A DNA stretch of 64,000 nucleotides from Rhodococcus sp. 14-1411-2a (GCF_002259485.1 NZ_NPGA01000017.1:1-64000); one strand, 5' to 3'; counted from the first letter of the stretch, positions 35,195 through 44,750 are shown. Notes: generated by a model from the letters alone, not told the origin. Numbers and translations are program-made.

Positions 35195-35210
35195 ACTGGT
35201 AATGACCGGA
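35195..35210. promoter_or_regulatory. NagR/DasR-like operator before nag operon
   Basis: ACTGGTAATGACCGGA matches the 16-bp dre consensus ACTGGTCTAGACCAGT in the whole left half and in the ACC of the right half. It lies between the divergent EIIB and EIIC genes, next to the candidate promoter. Confidence 0.5.
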
Positions 35211-35283
35211 CAGTACCCCTGATGGCATCCGGTCACAACAGCGAAATCGCCCCCGAAGGACCAGCCTCGAAGAGAAGGTCGCC

Positions 35284-36531
35284 ATGACCCCGAAGAAGAC
35301 GGACTCGATCGATACCGAGCCGAAGAAGGAATCACGATCATTGGCCGGGCTGCAGCGGTTCGGTCGCAGCCTCATGCTGCCGATCGCTGTTCTGCCTGCC
35401 GCCGGAATTCTCCTGCGGCTCGGTCAGGACGACCTGCTGGGGAGATTCAGCGCACTGGAGACCACTGCTGCGGTCATCTCCGCCGCCGGTCAGTCGGTTT
35501 TCACCTGGCTTCCCCTCATCTTCGCGGTCGGTATCGCCATCGGCTGGGCGAAGAAGTCCGACGGTTCGACGGCGCTCGCAGCGGTGGTCGGCTACATGGT
35601 GATGAACGGCGTCTTCACGGCAATGTCGCCGGTCGTGCTCGACGGAGAGGTCGATGCCAACGGTGACCCCGCCGTGATCGACTACGGCGTGTTGGCAGGC
35701 ATCGTCATCGGACTGCTCTCGGCAATTCTCTGGCAGCGTTTCTATCGCCAGAAGCTGCCGGACTATCTCGGCTTCTTCAGCGGCCGTCGTCTGGTGCCGA
35801 TCATGACGGCGATCACCGGTCTCGTCGTCGCTGTGATCATGTCGTTCGTGTACCCACTCTTCTACAGTGCTCTCCAATGGGTGGGCAACACCGTCGCCGA
35901 CCACAGTGTGGTGGGCAGCGGAATCTACGGCTTCGCCAACCGCATGCTCATTCCCACCGGGCTGCACCACATTCTGAACTCCGTCGTCTGGTTCCTGGTG
36001 GGGGACTACCAGGATGCAAGCGGTCAATTGGTCCGCGGCGATCTGAACCGGTTCTTCGCCGGCGACCCGTCCGCCGGAGTGTTCATGACCGGATTCTTCC
36101 CGATCATGATGTTCGCCCTTCCCGCTGCGGCATTCGCGATCTACCGCAATGCCAAGCCGTCGCAGAAGAAGATCGTCGGCGGAATCATGTTGTCCACCGG
36201 CCTGACTGCCTTCGTCACCGGGATCACCGAGCCGCTCGAGTACTCGTTCATGTTCGTGGCCTGGCCGCTCTACATCATCCACGCGGTGTTGACCGGAACC
36301 TCGATGGCGTTGACCAATGCCCTCGGAATCCATGACGGTTTCTTCTTCTCCGCCGGTGGCATCGACTACCTGCTGAACTACGGAATCGCCACCAAGGCTT
36401 GGCTGCTCATTCCGATCGGCCTGGTGTACGCGGTGATCTACTACTTCCTGTTCAGCTTCGTCATCAAGAAGTGGAACCTGCGCACCCCCGGACGTGAGGA
36501 CGACGCCGTGCTCGAACCCGACCGAGCATGA
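35284..36531 (+). CDS. PTS EIIC component, N-acetylglucosamine type
   Basis: The 415-residue membrane permease begins with a charged tail of about 20 residues, then LQRFGRSLMLPIAVLPAAGILLRLG, the standard start of glucose-family EIIC proteins. It has about ten hydrophobic segments, the substrate-site region HHILNSVVWF and the signature TGITEPLEYSF. It ends without a fused IIB domain. The nagA start overlaps its stop (ATGA), which is the best evidence for GlcNAc as the sugar. Confidence 0.9.
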   Translation: MTPKKTDSIDTEPKKESRSLAGLQRFGRSLMLPIAVLPAAGILLRLGQDDLLGRFSALETTAAVISAAGQSVFTWLPLIFAVGIAIGWAKKSDGSTALAAVVGYMVMNGVFTAMSPVVLDGEVDANGDPAVIDYGVLAGIVIGLLSAILWQRFYRQKLPDYLGFFSGRRLVPIMTAITGLVVAVIMSFVYPLFYSALQWVGNTVADHSVVGSGIYGFANRMLIPTGLHHILNSVVWFLVGDYQDASGQLVRGDLNRFFAGDPSAGVFMTGFFPIMMFALPAAAFAIYRNAKPSQKKIVGGIMLSTGLTAFVTGITEPLEYSFMFVAWPLYIIHAVLTGTSMALTNALGIHDGFFFSAGGIDYLLNYGIATKAWLLIPIGLVYAVIYYFLFSFVIKKWNLRTPGREDDAVLEPDRA

Positions 36532-37712
36532 CCGCATCCACTGCGACGGCGCACCGCGGACGGGTCGTCACGCGCGACCGGGTGATCGAGGACGGCGTCG
36601 TCGCGTCGACGGGAGACCGGATCTCGTGGGTCGGGCCGACATCGGCGTGGCCCGGTGAGGCCGTCCCGCAAACGAATTCGACGATCCTCCCGGGGTTGGT
36701 CGATCTGCACTGCCACGGTGGAGCTGGAACGTCGTTTCCCGATTCACCGGCCGTCGATCTCATGACGGCGGTACGGCATCACCGCTCTCGCGGGACCACG
36801 ACGATGCTCGCCTCACTGGTGTCGGCACCGCCGGATCGGCTGATCGCGCAGACGTCGGTGTTGGCCGATCTGTACGAATCCGGTGACATCGCAGGCGTCC
36901 ACCTCGAGGGGCCGTTTCTCGCCGTCGCACGCTGCGGCGCACAGGATCCGGCCTCGCTGCGCAGCGGAGATCCCGGACTGCTCCGCGACATACTGGACGC
37001 GGGCCGCGGCGCGGTGCGGTCGATGACCCTGGCGCCCGAGATCGACGGGTTCCCCGTTATCGCAGAGATGTTGCGGGAGAACGGAATACTTCCCAGCATC
37101 GGGCACACGGACGCCGACGCGCTCACCACTCGACGCGGTATCGAGTCGTTGGGGGACGGCCCCATGACTGCAACACATCTGTTCAACGGAATGCCGACCT
37201 GGCATCATCGGTCGCCGGGCCCGGTGAGCGAATGCCTGGCGGCCGCGGCGCGCAGCATGATGGTGCTCGAATTGATCGGCGACGGAGTGCATCTCGCCGA
37301 CGAGACCGTGCGTGCGGTGTTCGATCTCGTCGGTGGCGCACGGATCGCACTGGTGTCCGACGCGATGGCCGCAGCCGGCATGCCGGACGGTCGCTATCGA
37401 CTCGGACCACTGGATGTGACCGTCCGCCACGCGGTTGCACGGTTGTCCCGCGACGCAGACAACGAGACCGCTCCGATCGCGGGCGGAACCGCTACCGTGC
37501 TGGACCTGGTGCGCCGAGCCGTGCTGGACGCCGGCGTGCCCCTGGTCGAGGCCGTGCGGGCTGCATCGTCGACTCCGGCGGCCTCGATCGGCCTCGACTC
37601 CGAGATCGGTTGCCTCGAAGAGGGCATGAGAGCCGACGTCCTGGTGGTCGACGCGGCGTTCGAGCCACTGCAGGTGATCAGAGGCGGAACTGCAATCGGA
37701 GAGGACAGCTAG
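36528..37712 (+). CDS. nagA: N-acetylglucosamine-6-phosphate deacetylase
   Basis: The 394-residue amidohydrolase has LVDLHCHGG (His61, His63), HLEGPF with metal-ligand Glu127, GHTDAD, HLFNGM and the catalytic Asp in LVSDAMAAAGM. It removes acetate from GlcNAc-6-phosphate made by the PTS. The HLEGPFLAVARCGAQDP region is the usual substrate loop (ISPxRCGAHDP) with modest changes. It is coupled to the EIIC gene by an ATGA overlap and is followed at once by nagB. Confidence 0.95.
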   Translation: MTASTATAHRGRVVTRDRVIEDGVVASTGDRISWVGPTSAWPGEAVPQTNSTILPGLVDLHCHGGAGTSFPDSPAVDLMTAVRHHRSRGTTTMLASLVSAPPDRLIAQTSVLADLYESGDIAGVHLEGPFLAVARCGAQDPASLRSGDPGLLRDILDAGRGAVRSMTLAPEIDGFPVIAEMLRENGILPSIGHTDADALTTRRGIESLGDGPMTATHLFNGMPTWHHRSPGPVSECLAAAARSMMVLELIGDGVHLADETVRAVFDLVGGARIALVSDAMAAAGMPDGRYRLGPLDVTVRHAVARLSRDADNETAPIAGGTATVLDLVRRAVLDAGVPLVEAVRAASSTPAASIGLDSEIGCLEEGMRADVLVVDAAFEPLQVIRGGTAIGEDS

Positions 37713-38492
37713 ATGGAGGTAGTGATCCTCGAGGGGGTCGACGCAGTGGATCGAACGGCCGCCGACATCGTCGAACGAGTGGTGCGAGCCGGTCCGGCTG
37801 TACTGGGACTGGCGACCGGGTCGACCCCGGTGGGCACGTATCGCGAATTGGCGCGGCGGCATCGGGAGGACGGCCTGTCGTTCGCGCACTGTCGCGCCTT
37901 CCTCCTCGACGAGTACATCGGACTGGCGAAAACCGCTGAGCAGTCTTACTTCTCGTTCATTCGAGACAACTTCGTCGACCACGTCGACCTGGACGACGCC
38001 GCGGTCTTCTCGCCCGACGGCGAAGCGGACGACATAGCTGCAGAGGCGCAGCGGTACGACGCCGCGATCGCGGCCGCAGGTGGCGTCGATGTCCAGATCC
38101 TCGGAATCGGCACCGACGGGCACATCGGCTTCAACGAGCCCGGATCTTCACTGAAGTCGCGGACGCGGGTGAAGACGCTCACCGAACAGACGCGCGTCGA
38201 CAATGCCCGGTTCTTCGATTCTCCCGAGGACGTACCGCATCACGTACTGACGCAGGGGCTGGGCACCATCGACGAGGCGCGCCACCTCGTGTTGATCGCA
38301 ACGGGGGAGTCGAAAGCGGACGCGGTGGCGGCGGCCGTCGAGGGACCGCTGTCGGCGTACTGTCCGGCGTCGGCCATTCAATGGCACCCGCACGCAACGG
38401 TGCTGTTGGACGAGGCCGCGGCGTCGTCGCTAGCACTCGCGGAGTACTACCGGTACGCCTACGCCAACAAGCCCCGGTGGCAGCACCTGTGA
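37713..38492 (+). CDS. nagB: glucosamine-6-phosphate deaminase
   Basis: The 259-residue enzyme has [12 protein letters not shown] (phosphate site), LLDEYIGL with catalytic Asp66, [16 protein letters not shown] with the His/Glu active-site residues, and [17 protein letters not shown]. It converts glucosamine-6-phosphate to fructose-6-phosphate and ammonia. ATG directly follows the nagA stop. This completes the GlcNAc route from uptake to glycolysis. Confidence 0.95.
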   Translation: MEVVILEGVDAVDRTAADIVERVVRAGPAVLGLATGSTPVGTYRELARRHREDGLSFAHCRAFLLDEYIGLAKTAEQSYFSFIRDNFVDHVDLDDAAVFSPDGEADDIAAEAQRYDAAIAAAGGVDVQILGIGTDGHIGFNEPGSSLKSRTRVKTLTEQTRVDNARFFDSPEDVPHHVLTQGLGTIDEARHLVLIATGESKADAVAAAVEGPLSAYCPASAIQWHPHATVLLDEAAASSLALAEYYRYAYANKPRWQHL

Positions 38493-38493
38493 G

Positions 38494-39321
38494 TCACCTG
38501 CGCGAGAACTCCGATGCGCGCGCGATCTGTTCGTCCGACGGCCGGACTCCGGTGTAGAGGACGAACTGTTCTGCCGCCTGCAGGGCGATGACCTGAGCGC
38601 CGGTGATCACGGGTTTGTCGGCGGCCCGAGCGGCGACGATCAGCGGCGTCTCCGACGGCATGGCGACGACGTCGAACACGGCCTTCGCCGCGTCGATCTG
38701 CTCGTCGGTGAACGGTGCCGAATCAGCGTCCGGTCCACCGGCCATACCCACCGGGGTCACGTTCACCAGCAGGTCTGCGCCCACCGCTTCGGCGGACCAG
38801 TCGTAGCCGTAGGTCTCGGCGAGGGCAGGGCCGGTGTTCGAGTTGCGGGCGACGACGGTACCCCGGGTGTAACCCGAATCCCGCAGCGCGGCAACGACAG
38901 CTTTCGCCATACCGCCGCTGCCGGTGACCGCCACCGAGTAATCGGTGGAGAAGCCACTCGCGCCGAGTAGGTTCGCGACGGCCTGGTAGTCGGTGTTGTA
39001 TGCGTGCAGGACGCCGTTCTCGTTGACGATCGTGTTGACGGATTCGATCGCGCTGGCGGACTCGTGCATCACGTCGACCAGTTCGATGACATCTTCCTTG
39101 AACGGCATGGAGACGGCGCAGCCTCGAATGCCCAGCGCGCGAACGCCTCCCACCGCTGCGGCGAGGTCGGTGGTGGTGAACGCCTTGTAGACGAAGTTCA
39201 GGTCCAACTCGTCGTAGAGATAGTTGTGAAAGCGTGTTCCGATGTTGCTCGGTCGGCCGGACAGGGACATGCAGAGCTGTGTCTCACGGTCGAGGAAGCT
39301 GCGCGCGTGTGCTGGTGCCAT
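38494..39321 (-). CDS. shikimate dehydrogenase-like protein, SDH-L (HI0607) type
   Basis: The 275-residue protein follows the Haemophilus HI0607 pattern closely: ETQLCMSLSGRPSNIGTRFH, then NYLYDELDLNFVYKAF, ALGIRGCAVSMPFKE (Lys75 catalytic), ESVNTIVNENG, YNTDY with the partner Asp, and GSGGMAKAVVAAL for NADP. This class is distinct from AroE and YdiB; its reference member oxidises shikimate slowly, and the real substrate is unknown. No aromatic-pathway gene is adjacent. The gene converges on nagB with one base between the stops. Confidence 0.85.
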   Translation of the reverse strand: MAPAHARSFLDRETQLCMSLSGRPSNIGTRFHNYLYDELDLNFVYKAFTTTDLAAAVGGVRALGIRGCAVSMPFKEDVIELVDVMHESASAIESVNTIVNENGVLHAYNTDYQAVANLLGASGFSTDYSVAVTGSGGMAKAVVAALRDSGYTRGTVVARNSNTGPALAETYGYDWSAEAVGADLLVNVTPVGMAGGPDADSAPFTDEQIDAAKAVFDVVAMPSETPLIVAARAADKPVITGAQVIALQAAEQFVLYTGVRPSDEQIARASEFSRR

Positions 39322-39331
39322 CGCTGAGACT

Positions 39332-40054
39332 TTACGCCGCGCACGTCGAGGCGACCGAAGCGAGAACACCCTGATCGGCCTGGGTGATCGGCAACTCGTA
39401 CTGGGCGGCGACCGACAAGTACTTTCCTGCGTAGAAGCAGTGGTAGGCCTCGTTCGGCGGCAACCATTGCGAGGGTGTCTTGTCGCTCTTGCTCTGATTG
39501 TCGGCTCCGTTGACCGCGAGCAGATTGAACGCGACGTCGTTGGCGAACCGAATTCGCTTGTCGGGCAACCACGTGTTCGCGCCCATGTCCCACGCGGCGG
39601 ACAGGGGGTAGACGTGATCGATCTGGATCTTTCCGGCATCGGCCTTGGTGAACTGCATCGGCTCACCGGAGTACGGATCTGCGAGCGAACCCGACAGCAC
39701 GACGCAGTCGCGGGTGCCGGCCCGGAACTCGACTTCCGTCATCGACAGCGCCAGGACGTTGTCGCGGGTACCGCAGCCGTCGTGACCACCCGGCCCGTCG
39801 TAGTCGTCCGTCCACGCCGGGCCGAACACACACCCTTCGCCGCTCTTGCATCCGCGCTCGTAGCCGAGGGCGTCGGGCCTGGCGGCGACCACGCGAACCT
39901 GCGCGAGCAACTGCTCGACCTGAGTGCGAGTGGGACTACCCGGAGCGGGTTCGACGGGGGAGAAACCGGGGACGATGGGCCGGTCGCACGAGCCGAACAC
40001 TGCCATCACGGCCGCAGCGATCACCAGCAGTACCGCCACCCACAGCTTTCTCAC
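39332..40054 (-). CDS. exported HNH-family nuclease (DUF1524-like)
   Basis: The 240-residue product has an N-terminal hydrophobic segment (LWVAVLLVIAAAVMAVFG) ending at a cysteine, so it is exported or membrane-anchored. The catalytic part carries IQIDHVYPLSAAWDMGA, the D-H-x-x-P form of the His-Me finger, followed by FANDVAFNLLAVNGADNQSKSDK and a late HCFYAGKYL. This layout is widespread in actinobacterial secreted HNH proteins. GTG at 40054 is chosen to put the signal at the N-terminus; the frame continues upstream but is not signal-like. Its role could be nutritional DNA cleavage or interference. Confidence 0.8.
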   Translation of the reverse strand: MRKLWVAVLLVIAAAVMAVFGSCDRPIVPGFSPVEPAPGSPTRTQVEQLLAQVRVVAARPDALGYERGCKSGEGCVFGPAWTDDYDGPGGHDGCGTRDNVLALSMTEVEFRAGTRDCVVLSGSLADPYSGEPMQFTKADAGKIQIDHVYPLSAAWDMGANTWLPDKRIRFANDVAFNLLAVNGADNQSKSDKTPSQWLPPNEAYHCFYAGKYLSVAAQYELPITQADQGVLASVASTCAA

Positions 40055-40151
40055 GCACGCCCCATCGTCGATCTCGGTACTCGGTCGTCGTTCCTTGTCA
40101 TAGCAGTGTGCCGGAACGCACCGACAGTTCTCCGCTCCCGCGAACCCGGCA

Positions 40152-41063
40152 TCAGCGAACCTCGACCACGACCTTGCCGAGCACGTGCCCGTCCTCGACC
40201 AGGGCGAGAGCCTCACCCGCACGCTCGAGCGGGAACACATGGTCGATACGCGGACGAATGATGCCCGACGCAGTCAGGTCGGCCAGCCGGGCGAATGCCG
40301 CGGTGGTGCGGTCGCGATCGACACCGGAACCACCCCACTGCGCCGCGAGCACCGGGTCTGCAACGCTGACGATCGGTATCCCCGCCGTCACAGCGGTCGC
40401 GGCGGCGCGCAAGCTCTCGCCCCCGACGAGATCGATGATGCCGTTCACCGGTCGTGACAGTGAGTCGACGAAATCGGGGCCGGAGGCGAGAAATTCGGCT
40501 CCGAGGCTCTCGATCCACTCCCGCTTGCCCGTACTCGCGACTGCGAGAACGTCGATACCGTCGGCTCGCGCGAGTTGCAGAACGGTCGAACCCACGCCGC
40601 CGCCCGCGCCGAGCACCAGGATGGAATCACCCGCGCCCACGGCGAGCCGCGCCAGCGCGTCGTATGCGGTCCCGGCGGCCACCGGCAGAGTGGCTGCGGC
40701 CGCCCAGGACACGGATTCGGGCTTGTGGGCTGTGCTCGACGCGTTGAGCACGGTGTACTGCGCATAGCCTCCGTATCCCGACGCGGTGGCTCCGAACACG
40801 TGGTCGCCCACCGAGAAGTCGGCCACACCGGCACCGGCCGACACGACCGTGCCCGATACTTCCCGGCCGAGAACCGCAGGCAGGGTGATCGGCACGGTGT
40901 CCTTGCGATTGCCCGCCCGCACCTTCCAATCCGCGGGATTGACGCCGGCGGCGTGGACCGCGACGAGAATCTGGCCAGGTCCCGGCTCGGCGACGGGTAG
41001 GTCCAGAAGGTATTCGGTGTCGGGTCCGCCGTATTCACTGAAGCCGTACGCGATCATGTACAT
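40152..41063 (-). CDS. NADP-dependent quinone oxidoreductase-like MDR protein
   Basis: The 303-residue medium-chain reductase has AGVNPADWKVRAG, LGREVSGTVVSAGAGV, GDHVFGATASGYGGYAQY and the Rossmann motif VLGAGGGVGSTVLQLA. It lacks the structural zinc cysteines, as do zeta-crystallin-type quinone reductases. ATG at 41063 follows GTGAGG; GTG 41075 and ATG 41057 are alternatives. It is divergent from the helicase gene. Confidence 0.88.
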   Translation of the reverse strand: MYMIAYGFSEYGGPDTEYLLDLPVAEPGPGQILVAVHAAGVNPADWKVRAGNRKDTVPITLPAVLGREVSGTVVSAGAGVADFSVGDHVFGATASGYGGYAQYTVLNASSTAHKPESVSWAAAATLPVAAGTAYDALARLAVGAGDSILVLGAGGGVGSTVLQLARADGIDVLAVASTGKREWIESLGAEFLASGPDFVDSLSRPVNGIIDLVGGESLRAAATAVTAGIPIVSVADPVLAAQWGGSGVDRDRTTAAFARLADLTASGIIRPRIDHVFPLERAGEALALVEDGHVLGKVVVEVR

Positions 41064-41137
41064 ACTGTGCCTCACCCAGCGACTCGCTCGAAGCGCCTCA
41101 CCTGAAGTCTGTCGGTGCTTGCTGATTGGATGGACCG

Positions 41138-43969
41138 ATGCTGCACGGTCTCTGGTCTCCCGGTGCCGGGCTGATGCTGTGGGACGACGAGATCACCACC
41201 GGGGATGAGCCCGACTTGCCGCCGACCCACGCGCACGTGCTCACCAGAACGTTTCGGCACCGTGCTGCGGTGTCGTTTCCGGCACCCGGACGCGCCGCCA
41301 CCGCGCAGGCCCCGGTGCAGGTTCCGGCCATCGCACTCGCCCCGCACGACGGTGCCGATCTGCTGTTGCGGACGCCGCCGGACCACGCGGCCATCTCCGG
41401 TGACCTCCGTTACCTGGCGCATGTCGCCCGCGGAATCGAACGCTGGGTCCGCGGCGGTCGCGTCGTTCCGGCCCTGAAGTTGATGGACGGGCAGTGGTGG
41501 CCACGGTGGCGTCTGGTCGGGGGCGAGCGTCAACGTGCCTGGCTCAGCGAACTCGCCGTCGCGATGCCGTCGGTGCAGCGCGCAGGTGAGCGGCCCAAGA
41601 AGATTCTCGACGACATGGTGGAGGAGCTCACCGATCCGATCGTCAGATCGGTTCTGGGTAGACCCGACTCGGAGCATCCACTGTTGTCGGCTCTGGTTCG
41701 CGACGACCCGTATGCCGATGGCACTCAACAGATGTCGACGTTGCTCGAGAAGTGGCGCGGAAGCCTCACCGTCGACGAACCCTCGCTGGTACTCCGGCTG
41801 CTCGAACCCGATGACGACGACGCCGTCGACAGTTCCTCCGAGGAGGCGGTGGAGTCGTACTGGACGCTGCAGGTGTGTCTGCGCGCGGACGGCGAAGCGC
41901 CGCGACCGGTTCCGATGAGCCGTAAGGTCGATGCCACGCTGCTCTCCATCGCCGTCCGCAAGCTCGGTGAGGCCGTGGCGGCGTACCCGAGACTGCGCGA
42001 TCTGCCGTCGCAGGAAGGCACCCTGGACCTGTTGCTTCCGGCGTCGGTGGTCATCGACCTCGTCGAACACGGTGCGACGGCACTGCAGGCCACCGGAACC
42101 ACGGTTCTGCTTCCCCGGGCCTGGACGAGGCTCGATCCGTCGATGAGATTGCGCGTCGATTCACCGGCGGTGACGAAAGCTGCAGCCGATCGGGCGGTCG
42201 GCATGGACGAACTGGTGTCCTACGACTGGCAACTCCAACTCGGCGACATGGTGCTCACCGAGGCGGAGATGAACAGGCTCGCCGTCTCGAAGGGCGATCT
42301 CGTGCGGCTCCGCGGTCAGTGGGTGCTCGCGGACGGCGGTCAGCTCGCGCGAGCCGCCAAGTACGTCGCCGAGCATCACGGTGACGGGACTGCGCTCAGC
42401 ACGCTGATGCGTGAGATGACGTTGGCCGATCCGCCACCTGCTCCGGTCCAGGACATCCGCGCCACCGGCTGGGCGGCCACGTTGCTCGAGCCCGGTGTGG
42501 TGCCGGAGACGATCCCGGTGCCCGACGGTGTGAACGCGACTCTGCGGCCGTATCAGCAGCGTGGGCTCGATTGGCTCGCGTTCATGAGTCGGCTCGGTCT
42601 CGGGGCGGTACTCGCCGACGACATGGGGCTGGGCAAGACGCTGCAGGTGCTGACACTGCTCGCGCACGAGAAGAGTTCGACGCCGACACTGCTGGTGGCA
42701 CCGATGTCGGTGGTCGGCAACTGGCAGCGTGAAGCGGCGAAATTCACTCCGGCACTGCGGGTTCTGGTGCATCACGGTCCGACGCGACTACGCGACGAGG
42801 AGCTCGACCGGGCGATCGCCGAGCACGATCTGATCGTCACCACGTACGCGCTGATGGCGAAGGATCGCGCGCAGTTGGCGGAGCAGACGTGGCGTCGTGT
42901 GGTCCTCGACGAGGCGCAACACATCAAGAACTCGGGCACCGTGCAGGCCAAGGCGGCGCTCGCGATCCCCGCGGATCACAAGCTGGCGCTCACCGGAACG
43001 CCGGTCGAGAATCGTCTCGACGAGCTGAGGTCCATTCTCGACTTCGCCAATCCGGGCATGCTCGGTAGGCCGTCGGATTTCCGAAAGCGATTCTCGGTTC
43101 CGATCGAGCGCGAGAACGACGAGAGCGCGGTTTCGCGTCTGCGCGCCATCACGTCGCCGTTCATTCTGCGTCGCGTCAAGACCGATCCGACAGTCATCTC
43201 GGATCTGCCCGAGAAGAACGAGATGACCGTGCGCGCCAACCTCACGGCCGAGCAGGCTGCGCTGTACAAGGCGGTCGTCGACGAGATGATGGCGCAGATC
43301 GCCGACGCGAAGGGCATGAAGCGCAAGGGCGCGGTGCTGTCCGCGCTGACTCGCCTCAAACAGGTGTGCAATCACCCCGCCCATTTCCTGTCCGACGGCT
43401 CGCCGGTGCTCAAGAGGGGTCAGCATCGTTCCGGCAAGATCGGCTTGGTGGAGGACATGCTCGACTCGATTCTCGGCGACAACGAGAAAGCGTTGTTGTT
43501 CACGCAGTTTCGGGAGTTCGGTGAGCTCGTGGCACCCTACTTCGCCGAACGATTCGGCACCGAGGTGCCGTTCCTCCACGGCGGGGTGAGCAAGGCCAAG
43601 CGCGACGAGATGGTGGAGAAGTTCCAGAGCGACGACGGTCCGCCGATCATGATGCTCTCGCTCAAGGCCGGCGGCACCGGGTTGAACCTCACGGCCGCCA
43701 ACCATGTTGTTCATCTCGATCGTTGGTGGAATCCGGCGGTGGAGAATCAGGCGACGGACCGGGCCTTTCGCATCGGGCAGCGCAAGAACGTCGAGGTGCG
43801 CAAACTGCTGTGCGTGGGCACCGTGGAGGAACGGATCGACTCGATGCTGGTCTCCAAGCAGGACCTGGCGAATCTGGCGGTGGGCACCGGCGAGAACTGG
43901 GTGACCGAGATGGACACCGCGGAGCTGCAGGAACTGTTCCGCCTCAGTGAGGATGCGGTGGGGGAGTGA
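41138..43969 (+). CDS. SNF2-family DNA helicase/translocase (HelZ-like)
   Basis: The 943-residue protein has a long N-terminal region (1-450) ending in an SNF2-associated domain, then the two-lobed motor. Motif I is DDMGLGKTLQ near 492, motif II is VVLDEAQHIKN, motif III LALTGTPVENRL. The C-lobe has LFTQFREFGEL, LSLKAGGTGLNLT and HLDRWWNPAVENQATDRAFRIGQ. It should be a DNA-stimulated ATPase. ATG 41138 gives the usual MLHGLWSPG start. It overlaps the following SWIM-protein gene by one base. Confidence 0.93.
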   Translation: MLHGLWSPGAGLMLWDDEITTGDEPDLPPTHAHVLTRTFRHRAAVSFPAPGRAATAQAPVQVPAIALAPHDGADLLLRTPPDHAAISGDLRYLAHVARGIERWVRGGRVVPALKLMDGQWWPRWRLVGGERQRAWLSELAVAMPSVQRAGERPKKILDDMVEELTDPIVRSVLGRPDSEHPLLSALVRDDPYADGTQQMSTLLEKWRGSLTVDEPSLVLRLLEPDDDDAVDSSSEEAVESYWTLQVCLRADGEAPRPVPMSRKVDATLLSIAVRKLGEAVAAYPRLRDLPSQEGTLDLLLPASVVIDLVEHGATALQATGTTVLLPRAWTRLDPSMRLRVDSPAVTKAAADRAVGMDELVSYDWQLQLGDMVLTEAEMNRLAVSKGDLVRLRGQWVLADGGQLARAAKYVAEHHGDGTALSTLMREMTLADPPPAPVQDIRATGWAATLLEPGVVPETIPVPDGVNATLRPYQQRGLDWLAFMSRLGLGAVLADDMGLGKTLQVLTLLAHEKSSTPTLLVAPMSVVGNWQREAAKFTPALRVLVHHGPTRLRDEELDRAIAEHDLIVTTYALMAKDRAQLAEQTWRRVVLDEAQHIKNSGTVQAKAALAIPADHKLALTGTPVENRLDELRSILDFANPGMLGRPSDFRKRFSVPIERENDESAVSRLRAITSPFILRRVKTDPTVISDLPEKNEMTVRANLTAEQAALYKAVVDEMMAQIADAKGMKRKGAVLSALTRLKQVCNHPAHFLSDGSPVLKRGQHRSGKIGLVEDMLDSILGDNEKALLFTQFREFGELVAPYFAERFGTEVPFLHGGVSKAKRDEMVEKFQSDDGPPIMMLSLKAGGTGLNLTAANHVVHLDRWWNPAVENQATDRAFRIGQRKNVEVRKLLCVGTVEERIDSMLVSKQDLANLAVGTGENWVTEMDTAELQELFRLSEDAVGE

Positions 43970-44721
43970 TGGTCGACTTCTCGCAGTACGGCAAGCGTCG
44001 AAAAGCCAAGGGCGGCATCGAGTCCAGAAACAAGCGCGGTGCCTTCGGGCAGACGTGGTGGGGCAGGCATTTCGTGGCGGCCATGGAAGACCTCGCGGAT
44101 CCGGGCCGGATCGCTCGGGGTAGAACGTATGCGCGCCAAGGGCAGGTGCTCACTCTCGGGGTCGAGCGCGGGCAGATATACGGCGAGGTGCAGGGCAGTC
44201 AGCTCGAGCCGTTCTCGGCCTCGGTCACCGTCGACCCGCTCACTCAGGGTGAGGTTGCCGCACTGGTCGGCCGGGTGCGTTCGAACCCCGGCATGCTGGC
44301 CGAGCTGGCCTCCAACGCCATTCCGCAGGCGCTTGCGTCGGTGTTGCTGCCGCACGACAAGGGGCAGCTCGATTTCGACTGCACGTGCCCCGACGACGGG
44401 TGGCCCTGCAAACACGCGGCGGCGCTGATGTACATCGCCGCCGAGCACATCGACGCATCCGCCGCCACCATCCTGACACTGCGTGGAGTCGATCTCGATC
44501 AACTGATCGAGGGCGTCGGCGACGGGGACGACGAGTTCGACCCCGATGACTGGTTCGGCGATCGCGCGTCGTTCCCCCAACTTCCCCAGGTGGCGTTCGC
44601 TCCCGCGATTGACGATCTCGATCCGTTGATCCTGCGTCGAATCTTCCGCGCCGACGGCTCCTCCGAGGCCGAGGTCAGTCGCGCCGGTGCCGATCTGAGG
44701 CAGTTCTACGACCGAATGTGA
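43969..44721 (+). CDS. SWIM zinc-finger protein, partner of SNF2 helicase
   Basis: The 250-residue protein has a SWIM zinc finger with Cys138, Cys140, Cys147 and His149 in CTCPDDGWPCKHAAAL. The N-terminus (SQYGKRRKAKGGIESRNKRG) is basic and may touch nucleic acid, and GQTWWGRHFVAAME is a family feature. The C-terminus is acidic around GDGDDEFDPDDWFGD. Its start overlaps the helicase stop, and this two-gene pairing recurs in many bacteria. It is probably an accessory subunit that targets the translocase. Confidence 0.88.
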   Translation: MVDFSQYGKRRKAKGGIESRNKRGAFGQTWWGRHFVAAMEDLADPGRIARGRTYARQGQVLTLGVERGQIYGEVQGSQLEPFSASVTVDPLTQGEVAALVGRVRSNPGMLAELASNAIPQALASVLLPHDKGQLDFDCTCPDDGWPCKHAAALMYIAAEHIDASAATILTLRGVDLDQLIEGVGDGDDEFDPDDWFGDRASFPQLPQVAFAPAIDDLDPLILRRIFRADGSSEAEVSRAGADLRQFYDRM

Positions 44722-44750
44722 CGACTTCTGGACTTACGTGGACATCCGAC

